Source of the DNA: Closterium sp. NIES-65 | Lineage: Eukaryota; Streptophyta; Zygnematophyceae; Desmidiales; Closteriaceae | Assembly: GCA_948144175.1 (NCBI GenBank) | Contig: CANXME010000294.1 | Coordinates: forward strand, 49,776 to 113,775 | Direction: 5' to 3' | DNA length: 64,000 nucleotides | In this document: positions 20,101 to 30,378 of the stretch, piece after piece | Layout of the letters: each line of letters begins with the position of its first letter | Position numbering within the stretch: the stretch's first letter is position 1 | Notes under the pieces: model-generated | Database searches by the model: none | Told to the model about the DNA's origin: nothing | Seen by the model: only the letters and a program-made list of their open reading frames with translations | Position numbers and translations under genes: made by a program

Positions 20101-22629
20101 GCGGTAGGGGAAGAGACGGTAGAAGGGGACTGACTCGTCGAACGTGACGTCCTGGGAGGACAGAACACGACGAGAGGAGGGGTGGTAAAACTGCCACCCT
20201 GGGGCGTCAGTGGGGAAGCCAAGGAAGACACAGGGAGCAGTACGAGGGGACAGCTTGTCCGCAGACAAGTCGCGGACAAACGCCCGAGATCCCCAGACAC
20301 GGAACACAGACGCATCGCCAACCTTCCCCGTCCACAGCAAGGCTGGGGACATCGCTGGCCGAGAGACCCGGGGGTGAAGGTTGAGCTGATGCGCCGCGTA
20401 CCTCACCGCAAACGGCCACAGAAAATGGGGGGCAGCCGCATGCATCATGGACGTACGAGCGACATCCATGACCATGCCAATGCGGCGCTCAGCAATCCCA
20501 TTTTGCTGTGGTGAGTCCGGAAGCGTGAAGGTCTGGCGGATCCCCCGTGCACGACAGTAGTCTCGCAGAAGGCGAGAAGAGAACTCTCCGCCTCTGTCAG
20601 AGTGCAGACGCAGAACAGGAAAGTCCGAGCCGAAGCTCTTCCTGAGCTGGAGACGAGCCTCGCGGATCCAGTCGATCAGCACCTCAGTGACTGCACCCTT
20701 GCTGCGCAAGGGGAGGACTGTGGTGTAACGCGAGTAGTCGTCAACCACCAACAGGAAGTAGCGCTCGTACCCCTGCCCACGGACGGGGGCTGGGCCCCAC
20801 ACATCCATGTGAAGCGTCTGCAGGGGAGACTCTGTCGGGGGGAAGTGGGAGGAGTGAGGAGTAGCCCGGAGGCGACCCTCGACACAGGGGACACAGGAAG
20901 GTCCTGGCCCGGAGGGGAGAGGAGGGAGAGACTGGGGAAGACCAGAGACAAGGACACGGGAAGCCATGCTCCGAAGACGGGGCAAGGAGGGGTGGCCAAG
21001 ACGGTGGTGCCACAGGAGAGTCTCGTGAGACAGGAGGCGACAAGAACAGGGGGCAGACTCAGGACCTGACCGGGACGCAGCAGCAAGTACCTGACTCGAC
21101 GCAGCCACCTGACCAGACGCAGGGACAGGAGGAGACTCAACGGTCAGGGTGTAGAGACTCGACCCCGGCCGACGTGAGAACGTGGCCAGGTGTCGGCCTG
21201 TGCGAGCCTCCGTGCAGTGGGTCACCCTCTGACGCGCAGGAGTGAACTGGTGAACACCCCCATCCTGCAGGTCCGCTCCACTCACCAAGTTCGTAGAGAA
21301 CGAGGGAAGGTACAGACCCGACAGGGTGCCCGAAGGGGCAGCCGGACACGGGAGGACAGTGGAGAAGTGAGACAGGACAGGACCCCCAGAGGGGTCAGCA
21401 AGGGAGACCGCAACCGGCCTGGCGAGCGGCGAAAGGGTAGTGCGGTCTCGAAAGAAGGAGCGCGAAGCTCCGGAGTCAAGTGTGAAAGTGAGGGAGGACG
21501 AGGACGACTCAGTACCTGAGAGCGCAGTCTCACCAGTACATGAGAGCGCAGACGCACTGGCACCTAGAGCAGCAGCCTCACAAGCACCTAGTGCAGCAGT
21601 ACCAATGCCCGGGTCGGGCTGAAAACACCGGTAACCCTCATTCTCCTCACTATAATCCACAACATACATAGCAGTAAGGATAGCATCAAAATCAAGATCA
21701 AAGATCGCTACACCAGCCCTGAGAAGCTCATCCCAGCGAGGGATCTCACTAGCCCCAGGGAACTGCTGACGCCAAGCGTCCGTCAGGCGGCCAAAGCAGC
21801 GCTGGGTGGCGTGGGCACCCCCACACTGCTCACCCGCGCGGTCGCCGGAACGAAGAACGTAGGTGCAGGGACCAGTACCCCCACCCCTCTGACGCCCAGC
21901 GTACCACTCACGAAGCTGCTGAGGCGAAGGGATGTCCCGCGAGCGCTGCTGCTGCTGCCGGTGCGAGCGCTGGCCACCACCACCGCCGCTACGCTGCTGG
22001 GTACCACCCCGACCAGCTCCACCTCCTCCACCACTACTGCCTCCTCCGCTGCCGCCTCCACTGCCTCCACCTCCGCCGCCTCCACCTCCGCCGCTGCCTC
22101 CACCACCACCGCTGGCACCACCACCACCGTCTCCGCCGCCGCTGCCGCCACCACCACCACCACCCCCGCCACTAGCCCCGCCGCCACCCCCACTCCCTCC
22201 GCCGCCACCGCCGCCACCGCCACCGCCCCCTCCAGCTCCACCCGCGCCCTTGCCCCCCTTGCCCTTGCTGCAGCGACGTCTCCCACTAGGGGCAGACGCC
22301 GCGCCGACCGACTCAAGACCAAGCAGGTCGGCAGCAGCAGCAGAGGCAACAGAGGGCAGCAAGGGGGAAGGAGAGCACCCCTCAAAGATGGGGGTGCGAG
22401 GGTCACCACGAGAAGCACCTACAGCGACTATGCTCTTCTCCGCTGCAAGGAGGGCCTTCTCGAGGAGGTCGACGGTGAGAGTGGTGGGACAGACTGCGAG
22501 AAAGTGGTCCCTGACGACGCGAAGGGAGTCAGGGAGGCGTGCGACTACGTAGTAGAGAGCGATGTACATGGGGGGGGGGTTCTTAGCGCAGAACTCAGCA
22601 GGAAGGGCGGCGCGGGTAGCGAGTGTCAC
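17164..22629 (-). CDS. Copia C Gag-Pol polyprotein, main open frame (1821 codons)
   Basis: Residues 1-110 are the gag C-terminal helices. A Gly tract runs 129-205, then PSPQQLREWY (235-243). An atypical zinc motif has C255, C269, H273 and C278. Protease DSGA is at 385-388. Integrase zinc ligands are H542/H546 and C579/C582, with catalytic D609, D678 and E714. A Gly/Ala/Pro linker with GGAEPGGA-like repeats runs about 885-1075 and contains a second SPQELREWF. RT covers about 1300-1540 with YVDD at 1495-1498. RNase H follows, starting at GHADASW and ending in the typical ANTADVFTKAL. All catalytic residues expected of Ty1/Copia are present. The true start is upstream (gag ATG 23041), separated by a one-base insertion near 22605. 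If that is bypassed or a sequencing error, the element could be active. Confidence 0.93.
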   Translation of the reverse strand: MTLATRAALPAEFCAKNPPPMYIALYYVVARLPDSLRVVRDHFLAVCPTTLTVDLLEKALLAAEKSIVAVGASRGDPRTPIFEGCSPSPLLPSVASAAAADLLGLESVGAASAPSGRRRCSKGKGGKGAGGAGGGGGGGGGGGGGSGGGGGASGGGGGGGGGSGGGDGGGGASGGGGGSGGGGGGGGGGSGGGSGGGSSGGGGGAGRGGTQQRSGGGGGQRSHRQQQQRSRDIPSPQQLREWYAGRQRGGGTGPCTYVLRSGDRAGEQCGGAHATQRCFGRLTDAWRQQFPGASEIPRWDELLRAGVAIFDLDFDAILTAMYVVDYSEENEGYRCFQPDPGIGTAALGACEAAALGASASALSCTGETALSGTESSSSSLTFTLDSGASRSFFRDRTTLSPLARPVAVSLADPSGGPVLSHFSTVLPCPAAPSGTLSGLYLPSFSTNLVSGADLQDGGVHQFTPARQRVTHCTEARTGRHLATFSRRPGSSLYTLTVESPPVPASGQVAASSQVLAAASRSGPESAPCSCRLLSHETLLWHHRLGHPSLPRLRSMASRVLVSGLPQSLPPLPSGPGPSCVPCVEGRLRATPHSSHFPPTESPLQTLHMDVWGPAPVRGQGYERYFLLVVDDYSRYTTVLPLRSKGAVTEVLIDWIREARLQLRKSFGSDFPVLRLHSDRGGEFSSRLLRDYCRARGIRQTFTLPDSPQQNGIAERRIGMVMDVARTSMMHAAAPHFLWPFAVRYAAHQLNLHPRVSRPAMSPALLWTGKVGDASVFRVWGSRAFVRDLSADKLSPRTAPCVFLGFPTDAPGWQFYHPSSRRVLSSQDVTFDESVPFYRLFPYRTPSLPPPPDFLVPVPPPVDPLPPQVPAPSGVSQVDAVDPVEVTGDSGAAAGAEPGGADSGGAVRGGAEPGGATAGGAGPEGATAEGAEPGGAEPGGAVPGGAGSGGAGSGAAEPGGAASGAAEPGVSPAAASRREPLSPQELREWFARRWRRAAESGGAAGAGAGASSTVEGAGAAVPGAAGPAGPPGAGAAEGVRAEPAAVGPAAGGVGGAGAVAEGAGAVPAESGAAARPRPYFVPLLQQVLGLSPPVEGPPPVQSQPLLEPSSPLPAPSPYTGPTGGLAERREPASRPASPVRAARASGRSSRQRPPPVPGTHRMSLRPSTAPLRAPLPSPPESSLPALADPESDSLRAASPTVTRLLATVVTDPSFESTAASALVAELVDFAARCRLDYAASLVAESASVCPPSVGGECALGTDVLEDRQEELQCLAAASPHLASVLLAPEGDPDALDIPTPRSYAEAVEGPYSSQWQAAMDAEMASWKSTGTYVDAVPPPGANIVSGMWIFRVKRPPGSPPVFKARYVARGFSQRQGVDYFQTFSPTPKMTTLRVLLHIAAQRDYELHSLDFSTAFLQGSLHEEIWLRRPPGFTGTFPPGTQWSLRRPVYGLRQAPREWHDTLRTTLAALGFAPSTADPSLFLRTDTSLPPFYILVYVDDLVFATADTAGLAYVKSELLKRHTCTDLGELRSYLGLQITRDRARRTITLTQSHMVQQVLQRFGFTYSSPQATPLPTRHSLSALPSDESVESSGPYAELVGCLMYLMTCTRPDLAYPLSILARYVAPGRHRPEHMAAAKRVLRYLCSTSGMGLVLGGRSPVVLTGHADASWADDQATQRSSQGYTFSLGSGSVSWRSTRSSSVLGSSCEAEIYAGAMAAQELRWLTYLLTDLGEPPRSPPVLYVDNKAMLALCREQRLEHRTKHIALRYFLARELQQRGQLRLAYVASEANTADVFTKALAPCDHQRFCTQLGLVPVLPHLLSS

Positions 22630-23041
22630 TAGTGCGGAGGTGCGTAATGAGGTCAGCGACAGTGGGAAAGGCAGAGAGGTCAGGAAAGAGGTAGGGAAGC
22701 ATGAGACGGCTCAGTGCAGCAGTGGCAGGGGAGGAGTAGCGCGCAACTACAGCGTCGTACAAGGTCTGAGCACTCTTGTACTGACTAAAGTGCGCACGCT
22801 CAGGGGTAGGGAGGTGGCGACGCACAGCAAGACGTGCAGCAGCATCGCGGGTGGCCCACTTAGAGCGGACAGCGGGATCAGCATCAGCAGCAGGGGCAGG
22901 AGAGGCGCCAGAGGTGAGGTCAAAGAGAGAAAGGTCGTCAGCCCTGTCGCACTGTAAGAACAGCTGCAGGTCGTCTAACCAGACCTCAAAATCAATGGCG
23001 CGACCCTCAGCGTCAAAAGCTAGGACACTAGGGGTAGCCAT
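22600..23041 (-). CDS. Copia C Gag, N-terminal part
   Basis: Starts at ATG 23041 (MATPSVLAFDAEGRAIDFEV), the same start as in A, B and F. About 140 residues of alpha-helical gag follow. At TACCCGCGC (about 22605) one C more than in element F shifts the frame out of the main polyprotein, giving a premature end. The two open frames overlap by about 30 bases. Confidence 0.85.
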
Positions 23042-24111
23042 GGTGACGACAGCGACGCAGTGCAAGCAGTAGGGAAAGAGCTCGCAGTGTCAGTGGGACA
23101 GTGCTCACCAGGCAGGGCAGGTCGTGCAGTCAGCAGAAAGGCGGCTCAGCGACCGGGCGGCTCGGGTGCACAGCTGCTCGGCTCCCGGGCGGCTCGGCGG
23201 CTGGGCGGCTCGGGCGCAGGGCGGCTCGGCTCCCGGGCGGCTCGGCGGCTGGGCAGCTAGGGTGCAGGGCGGCTCGGCTCCCGGGCGGCTCGGCGGCTGG
23301 GCGGCTCGGGTGCAGGGCGGCTCGGCTCCCGGGCGGCTCGGCGGCAGGGCGGCTCGGGTCCCTGGCGGCTCGGCTGTTGGGGCGGCTCGGCCGGGAGATG
23401 CAGCGTCGGGCCGGCAGGTGCAGCGTCGGGCCGGCAGGTGCAGCGGCGGGCCGGCAGGTGCAAGTGGCGGGCCGTAAGAGGCGGCGGGCCGATGGGTGCA
23501 GCGGCGGGCCGGTAGGTGCAGCGGCGAGCCGGCAGGAGCAGCGGCGGGCCGGCAGGGTGCAGCGGCGGGCCGGCAGGAGCAGCGACGGGCCGGCAGGGTG
23601 CAGCGGCGGGCCGTAGAGTGCAGCGGCGGGGCCGTCGGCAGTAGAGGCGGAGCCGCGTCAGAGGAGGCGGCTTGGCCGCGTCAGGGGAGGCGGCGGGGCC
23701 GCGTCAATGGAGGCGGCGGGGCCGCGTCAGGGGAGGCGGCGGAGTCGCGTCAGGGGAGGCGGCGGGGCCTCGGCAGGGGAGGCGGCGGGGCCGCGTCAGG
23801 GGAGGCGGCGGGGCCGCGTCAAGGGAGGCGGCGGGGCCGCGTCAAGGGAGGCGGCAGGGCCGCGTCAGGGGAGGCGGCGGGGCCGCGTCAGGGGAAGCGG
23901 CGAGGCCGCGTCAAGGGAGGCGGCGGGGCCGCGTCAAGGGAGGCGGCGGGGCCGCGTTAAAGGAGGCGGCGGGGCCACGTCAGGGGAGGCGGCAAAGCCG
24001 CGTCAGAGGAGGCGGCGGGGCCGCGAGTGAAAAGGCGACCCGAGGGGTCGCTAAAAAAAAAGGGCGCGCCTCGGGGCGCGCGTCGGTGGGCCCAGACAAC
24101 GGTCCTAAGGT
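23042..24111 (-). repeat. Copia C leader with three GC-rich tandem arrays
   Basis: There are three arrays between primer site and gag: GGCGGCTCGG units (about 23150-23390), GGCGGGCCGGCAGGTGCAGC units of 20 bp (23400-23620), and GAGGCGGCGGGGCCGCGTCAGG units of about 22 bp (23660-24030). Arg/Gly-rich open frames on both strands are by-products. Elements A, F, 34673-36232 and 4870-5890 have different arrays in the same place. Confidence 0.85.
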
Positions 24112-24129
24112 AGGACCCGCTCTATACCA

Positions 24130-24266
24130 TGTGAAAGTAGGAAAACAGGAATGAGTGAACTATGAATGAAAGCAGTACAAATATGAAACCCTAACTGGGT
24201 TGTACCCCCTATGGGATACCCCACTACAGCCTACACAGCAGTATAAGCTATAGATATGTTCTGACA
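24130..24266 (-). repeat. Copia C 5' LTR
   Basis: 137 bp. Its inner end (24130) abuts the primer-site complement CCCGCTCTATACCA. Confidence 0.95.
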
Positions 24267-24271
24267 GACAG

Positions 24272-24508
24272 CAGTACAGGGTTTGTATAGCAAAACCTAA
24301 TTGGGATGTACCCTATTAGAGAATAGTTCTGACACACCCCCATAGGCAAAGTGGGGGACAAGCAAGAGAACGAAGCAAGGTCAAGCTCAGAGTGGATCAC
24401 GAAGTCACCACGCATTCTGAGCACAAGTAAATGGCCACAAGGCCAGTTCACATGCAAAGTTATATATAGAGGAGAACAAGCAGGACAGTGATCACAACCT
24501 AGCAAGTG
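24272..24508 (-). mobile_element. Copia element D: rest of LTR and 3' untranslated end
   Basis: The LTR continues from 24272 to 24334 (ends GTTCTGACA). Then come the polypurine complement CACCCCCATAGGCAAAGTGGGG and about 170 bp like the 3' untranslated region of C and F (GGATCACGAAGTCACCACG...). It is cut at about 24508 by element E. No coding part remains. Confidence 0.75.
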
Positions 24509-24510
24509 TA

Positions 24511-24644
24511 TGTCAAACATATACATATGTTATAGTTTTGGGTAGGCTGTAGTGGGGTAGATACTGTGGGGTACAACCCCTTAGGTTTCCTTCTTGCACC
24601 AAAATCTCTCGATAGTCAAGCACATTCCTGCCTAGTTTCTAAGA
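24511..24644 (+). repeat. Copia E 5' LTR
   Basis: 134 bp starting TGTCAAAC. It ends AAGA instead of the usual CA, a sign of decay. The truncated 3' LTR is at 29875-29928. Confidence 0.8.
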
Positions 24645-24989
24645 TGGTATCCAGAGCAGTAGGTCTTTAGGACCTAAGATTAGGGCCCACCTGTTACCGC
24701 GTTACCTCACCTACGGCCTTGCCTGCCTGCCTGCCTTGCCTGCTGCCCGCGCGCGCCTTGGCTGCACGCGCGCGTATCTTTTTTTTAGCGCGCGCGCTAC
24801 TGCTGCAGCTGCCTCCGCAGCCCGCTGCAGCGCCGCGCGCCGCGCTTGCAGCCTGCGCCGAGCCCGCGTCGCCCTTGCACCGCTCGCGCAGCCCGCGACG
24901 AGCCCGCGCAGCCCGCCGACGCGCGCAGCCCGCTGCCGCGCGCAACCCGCTTAGGCCCCGCTTAGGGGTGACCTGCTTAGGCGTGATGT

Positions 24990-27900
24990 ACCTATCTTTG
25001 ATCTTGACTATGAGGCTATTCTTGCTGCCATGTATGCATTGACTGTTAGTGCTGAGGGTGATTGCTACTTGTGTGTGCTGCCTGACCTCGGTATAGCCCC
25101 AGGTATAGCGCCAATGGCACTAGGTGCTTGTGAGTCTGCTCCCCCTGGTACTGTGTCCGCACAAGCCTTGCACACCTTCACACTTGACTCTGGTGCTTCC
25201 CCCTGTTTCTTTCGCGACAGCACCACAGTCACTCCCCTCCCTTCACCTGTTCCTGTCTCACTAGCTGACCCCTCTAGGGGCCCACTGCTTGCACGGTCTT
25301 CCACTGTGCTTCCATGTCCGGCGGTCTCGTCTGGTGAGCTATCTGGTCTCCACCTCCCCTCGTTCTCTTCAAACTTGGTGAGCAACGCCGTCCTTCAGGA
25401 TCAGTGGGTTGACACCTTTACTCCTGGAGGACAGCGTGTGGCGATCTGCACGTGCTCCCGGACCGGCCGTCACCTGGCCACGTTCACACGTGTGCCTGGG
25501 TCCAGTCTTTATACCCTCACCACTGCGTCGCGCTCCACCCCTTTGTCTCCCCAGCTATACGCGTCTGCTCAGGTAGCTACCAAGTGTGAGTCTCGTCGAC
25601 TGTCGCACGACACTCTCCTGTGGAACCACCGCCTTGGTCACCCCTCCCTGCCTCGCCTTCATAGCATGCACTCTCGCTTCCTGGTCTCTGGCCTTCCCAG
25701 GTCTCTGCCTGCCCTCCCTCCCTCGCCTGCGCCGCCCTGCATTCCTTGCGTCGAGGGGCGGCAGCGTGCCGATCCTCACTCCTCCTCGTTCCCTCCCACA
25801 GAGGCTCCACAGCAGACTCTCCACCTGGACGTGTGGGGCCCAGTCCGCGTCCGTGGACAGGGCCACGAGCGGTACTTCTTGCTGGTCGTCGACGACTACA
25901 CACATTACACCACGGTCTTCCCCTTGCAGCGCAAGGGGGAGGTCCCTGTTTTGATCCCCTGGATCCGCGCTGTTCGTCTCCAGCTCCGCGAGCGGTTCCA
26001 ATCAGACTTTCCTGTCCTGCGTGTGCACTCTGACAGAGGTGGTGAGTTCTCCTCAGACCTCTTGGCAGCCTTCTGTGCGGAGCACGGCATCCGCCAGACG
26101 TTCACGCTTCCGGCCTCTCCGTAGCAGAATGGGGTTGCTGAGCGCCGCATTGGCTTAGTCATGGAGGTCGCTCGTACCTCCATGATCCATGCGGCTGTCC
26201 CCCGTTTTCTGTGGCCGTTTGCGGTCCGGTACGCCGTGCATCAGCTCAACCTCTGGCCCCGTGTCTCCTTGCCGGAGACCTCGCCCACACGGCGGTGGAC
26301 GGGGAAGGTTGGCGATGCGTTGCGTCTCCGGGTCTGGGGTGCTCGTGCCTTTGTTCGCGATACCACAGCAGACAAGCTCTCCCCTCGCGCCATTCCCTGC
26401 GTCTTCCTTGGCTTTGTCCCTGACGCGCCTGGCTGGCAGTTTTACAACCCCGCCTCGCGCCGTGTCTTTCCGTCTCAAGACGTCACCTTTGACAAGTCAG
26501 TTCCCTTTTACCGTCTCTTTCCCTAACGCACTGCCCCTTGCCCCCCTCCGCCACTCTTTCTCGCCCCAGGTCCTCCCCAGGTAGACCCCCTCCCTGCGCC
26601 AGGTCCTGCTCCTTCAGGTGTCTCTCAAGTAGACCCTCTTGTACTTGCGCCTTTTGAGGTCACTGGTGACTCAGGTCCCACTGGGGGTGGTGCTGTCCCT
26701 GGGGGTACAGAGTTTGGGGGTGCGGAGCGTGGGGGTGTTGAGCCTGGGGGTGCCGAGCCTAAGCGTGAGGACCCAGGCGGTGCTGAGACTGGGGGTGCGG
26801 ACTCTGGGGGCACTGAACCTGAGCGTGAGGAGCCTGAGGGTGCGGAGCCTGGAGGTGCTGAGCCTGCATGTGAGGAGCCTGGGGGTGCTGAGTATGGGGG
26901 TGCAACGCGTGAGGGTTCTGAGACTGCTGTTACGCGGTCTCCTTGGAGTAGCCGCCTTCGTCCGCGTGTGCCTATCACCTCACAGCAGCTGCACGACTTG
27001 TACGGTCGCCGTCAAGGTTGCGCTTCTGGAGCTTGGGGCTCTACTGCTGGAGGTACTTCTGCTAACGTCACATGAGCTGGGAGTGGTGCTGGTCCTTTGT
27101 CTACTGGAGGTGCTAGAGTCGCTGGTCCCGGAGGTGCTCCAACTGGAGATACTGGAGCTGCTGGGGCTGGAGGTGCTGTGTCTGAGGGTGCTACTGCTGG
27201 AGACCCTGGGTCTGGGGGTGCTGCTGTTGAAGGCACTGAGGCTGGAGACCCTGGGACTGGAGGTGCAGGTTCTGGGGGTGCTGCAGCTGGTGGAGCTGGT
27301 CCTCGAGGAGCTGGCGCTGAGGGTTCTGGAGCTGCCGGAGGTGCTGGAACTACTGAGGGTATTGGAGTTGCTGGAGGTGCTGGAGCTGCTGGTGCTGGTG
27401 GCACTGCACAGCCGCGCCTGTTCTTCGCTCCGCCGTCTCCCTCGTCTCAGCCACCGCCTAACTCTGTGCTTCACCAGGTTCTCAGTCTCCCTTCGTCTAC
27501 TGGTCTTCCGTTACAGCCTTGCTGACCGCTGCCTGCTCCTTCTCCATACACTGAGTAGACAAGGGGCCTTGTTGAGCGACGTGAGCCTGCATCGCGTCCT
27601 GTCTCGCCTGTCCATTCTGGTCGTTCCGGTCGTCGTGTTCCTCGTCCGCGTCAACCGGCTGTCCCCGACACCCACCGTATAGTCCGTCGTCCTTCCTCTC
27701 CTCCGTCGCGTGTTCCTATGCCCTCTCCCCCTTTGTCCTCTCTGCTTGACGTTGCGGACCCGAGTCTGACCAGTTTCATACTGAGCACCCTACTGTCACG
27801 CGTCTGTTAGCCACTATTGTCACTAACCCATCGTTTGAGTCCACTGCTGCGTCTGCCCTAGTCGCTGAGCTTGTCGACTTTGCTGCTGCCTATCGTCTAG

Positions 27901-29660
27901 ACTACGCTGCTAGTCTTGTTGCTGAGTCGAAGTCTGTCTGACCTCCGTCCGTCGGGGGTGAGTGTGCTCTTAGCACGGACGTCCTTAAGGACAGGCACGA
28001 GGACCTTGAGTGTCTTGTTGCCGCTGCGCCTCATCTCATGGCCATGCTGCTTGCCCCTGAGGGAGACCCGGATGCACCAGACATCCCGACCCCGGGCTCT
28101 TACGCTGAGGCGATCGCGGGTGAGTACTCTTCTCAGTGGCAATCAGCCATGGACGCAGAGATGGCATCTTGGAAGTCCAGAGGCACGTACGTCGATGAGG
28201 TTCCCCCTCCCGGGGCGTACATCGTCAGTGGCATGTGGATTTTGAGGGTGCTCCGCCTGTCTTCAAGGCTCATTACGTTGCTCGAGGCTTCAGTCAGCAA
28301 GAGGGAGTTGACTTCTTCCAGACCTTCTACCCCACCCCGAAGATGACCACTCTTCGGGTGCTGCTGCACGTTGCCGCTCAGCGTGACTACGAGCTTCACT
28401 CTCTTGAATTCAGCACAACTTTCCTACAGGGCAGCCTGCACGAGGAGATCTGGCTGCGCCGCCCGCCTGGCTTCACTGGGCCGTTCCCTCCTGGTACCCA
28501 GTGGAGCCTCCGACGGCCGGTCTTCGGTCTCCGCCAGGCACCACATGAGTGGCACGACACACTAAGGACGACACTTGCGGCTCTTGGGTTTGCTCCGTCG
28601 ACTGCTGACCGATCGCTGTTTCTGCGCACCGACACTTCGCTGCCGCCGTTCTACATCCTCGTGTACGTCGACGACTTGGTCTTTGCCACTGCTGACACTG
28701 AGGCTCTCGCCCTGGTGAAGTAGGAGCTGCAAAAGATACACACGTGCACCGACCTGGGTGAGCTGCGCAATTACCTTGGCTTGTAGATCATTCGGGACAG
28801 AGCACGCCGCACCATCATACTGACTCAGTCACACATGGTGCAGCAGGTCCTTCAACGCTTCGGCTTCACCTAGTCATTGGCACAGGCCACTCCTCAGGCT
28901 ACAGGTCACTCGCTCTCAGCTCCACCTTTGGACAAGTCCGTAGAGCCGAGTGGTCCTTACCCAGAGCTAGTGGGCTGCCTCATGTACCTGATGACCTGCA
29001 CTCGTCCTGACCTTGCGTACCCTCTTGGCCTTTTGGCTCACTATATGGCTCCTGGTCGGCACCGAAAGGTGCACATAGATGCTGCTAAGAGGGTACTGCG
29101 CTACTTGTGCAGTACATCGGGCATGGGGCTCGTGCTTGGAGGGCCGAGTCCAGCTGTCCTCACTGGGCACTCAGACGCTTCTTGGGTTGACGACAAGGCT
29201 ACACAGTGGTCGTCACAGGGCTACTCATTCAGCCTTGGCTCCGGCTTTGTGTCTTGGCGGTCTACACGCTCGTCTTCTGTTCTCACCTCCAGTTGTGAGG
29301 CTGAGATCTACGCCACAGCCATGGCTGCACAGGAGTTACGCTGGCTCACCTACCTGCTGACCGACCTAGGAGAGCGGCCTCGTTCTCCTCTAGTTCTGTA
29401 CGTAGACAACAAGGCCGCCATCGCCTTGTGTCAGGAGCACACACTGGAGCACAGAACAAAGCAGATCACTCTGCGTTACTTCCTGGCTCGAGAGTTGCAG
29501 CAGCGGGGCCAACTTCGCCTTGCTCAGGTGGCCACTCGGGCCAACACTGCTGATATATTCACCAAGGCACTTCCGTCAGGTGACCATCAGCGCTTTTGTA
29601 CTTTGCTGAGCCTTGTGCTTACGTTTCCACACTTGCTGTATTCTCTGCTTGTACTATGAT
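24990..29660 (+). pseudogene. Copia E pol remnant
   Basis: Protease FTLDSGASPCFF (about 25185) is followed by integrase with NHRLGH, CIPCVEG, LHLDVWGP, VHSDRGGEF and QNGVAERR, broken by a TAG at 26122. A TAA at 26524 precedes a GGTEPERE-type repeat linker with frame changes. RT (28040-28870) keeps YVDD but has stops at 28721, 28783 and 28871 and a frameshift near 28245. RNase H is open from 28877 to 29659 (GHSDASW...ANTADIFTKAL). Many independent lesions make it old. Confidence 0.88.
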
Positions 29661-29928
29661 ATATATATATATATGTACCTGCATGCTTCTTAGTGCTTGG
29701 TAGAGATCACTGTACTGTTCTTGTTGCATATATACCTTTGCATGTGAACTGGCCTTGTGGCCGTTTGCTTGTGCTCAGTGTGTTTGGTGACGTTGTTATC
29801 CACCCTGTGCTTGTTTTGCTTTCCTTGACTGGTCTTGTGACCTCTTGCTCTCCCCCACTTTGCCTATGGGGGTGTGTCAAACATATACAAATGTTATAGT
29901 TTTGGGTAGGCTATAGTGGGGTAGATAT

Positions 29929-30054
29929 TGATGAGAAAATGTGAACGAGAATGGGGATGACTATGGAATGAAAGTGATACAAATATGCAACCCCAAAAAT
30001 GTGTACCCCATATGGGCTACCCCACTAAAGCCTAGACAACATTATAATTTGACA
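29929..30054 (-). repeat. Copia F 3' LTR
   Basis: About 126 bp, followed by CACCCCCATAGGCAAAGTGGGG. No partner LTR is present in the window. Confidence 0.7.
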
Positions 30055-30378
30055 CACCCCCATAGGCAAAGTGGGGGAGAACAAGGGGTCACAAGACCAG
30101 TCAAGCAAAGCAAAGCAAAGCTCAGGGTGGATCACAAAGTCACCACACATTCCGAGCACAAGTTCAAGGCCAGAAGGCCAGTTCACATGCAGGAGCACAT
30201 ATATATATATATATATATATAAGAGGCTAAGCAAGCAAGAGCAGGAGAATATATATGTGACAGTACAAGCAAGGTCAAGAAGTGAGCAAGTGAGGTAAGA
30301 CAGGCACAAGACCCAACTGCGTACAGAAGCGCTGATGATCACAAGGCGCAAGTGCCTTGGTGAAAACATCAGCAGTGT

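Larger units (their letters stand above)
16818..24266 (-). mobile_element. Copia element C, full length and youngest of the nest
   Basis: The element is 7.45 kb with two 137-bp LTRs (16818-16954 and 24130-24266) that are identical by eye and a 5-bp target duplication GACAG (16813-16817, 24267-24271). The primer site TGGTATAGAGCGGG is at 24116-24129 (complement), and a polypurine GGGGGTG abuts the 3' LTR (complement of CACCCCC). It lies inside an LTR of element D. One long frame codes nearly all of gag-pol; the only clear defect is one extra base near 22605. Confidence 0.97.
24511..29928 (+). mobile_element. Copia element E, decayed, gag deleted
   Basis: The 5' LTR is 24511-24644 (TGTCAAACATATAC...), with primer site TGGTATCCAGAGCAG at 24645. 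A short leader jumps near 24990 straight into the pre-protease region, so nearly all of gag is deleted. Protease to RNase H are recognisable but broken. The 3' LTR begins at 29875 after TATGGGGGTG and is cut after about 54 bp by element F. Confidence 0.88.

Noticed and set aside
21783..22632. Long plus- and minus-strand frames opposite the Copia Gly tract
   Set aside because: They are shadows of the Gly-codon repeats (Pro/Thr- or Val/Ala-rich) in the real gag frame.
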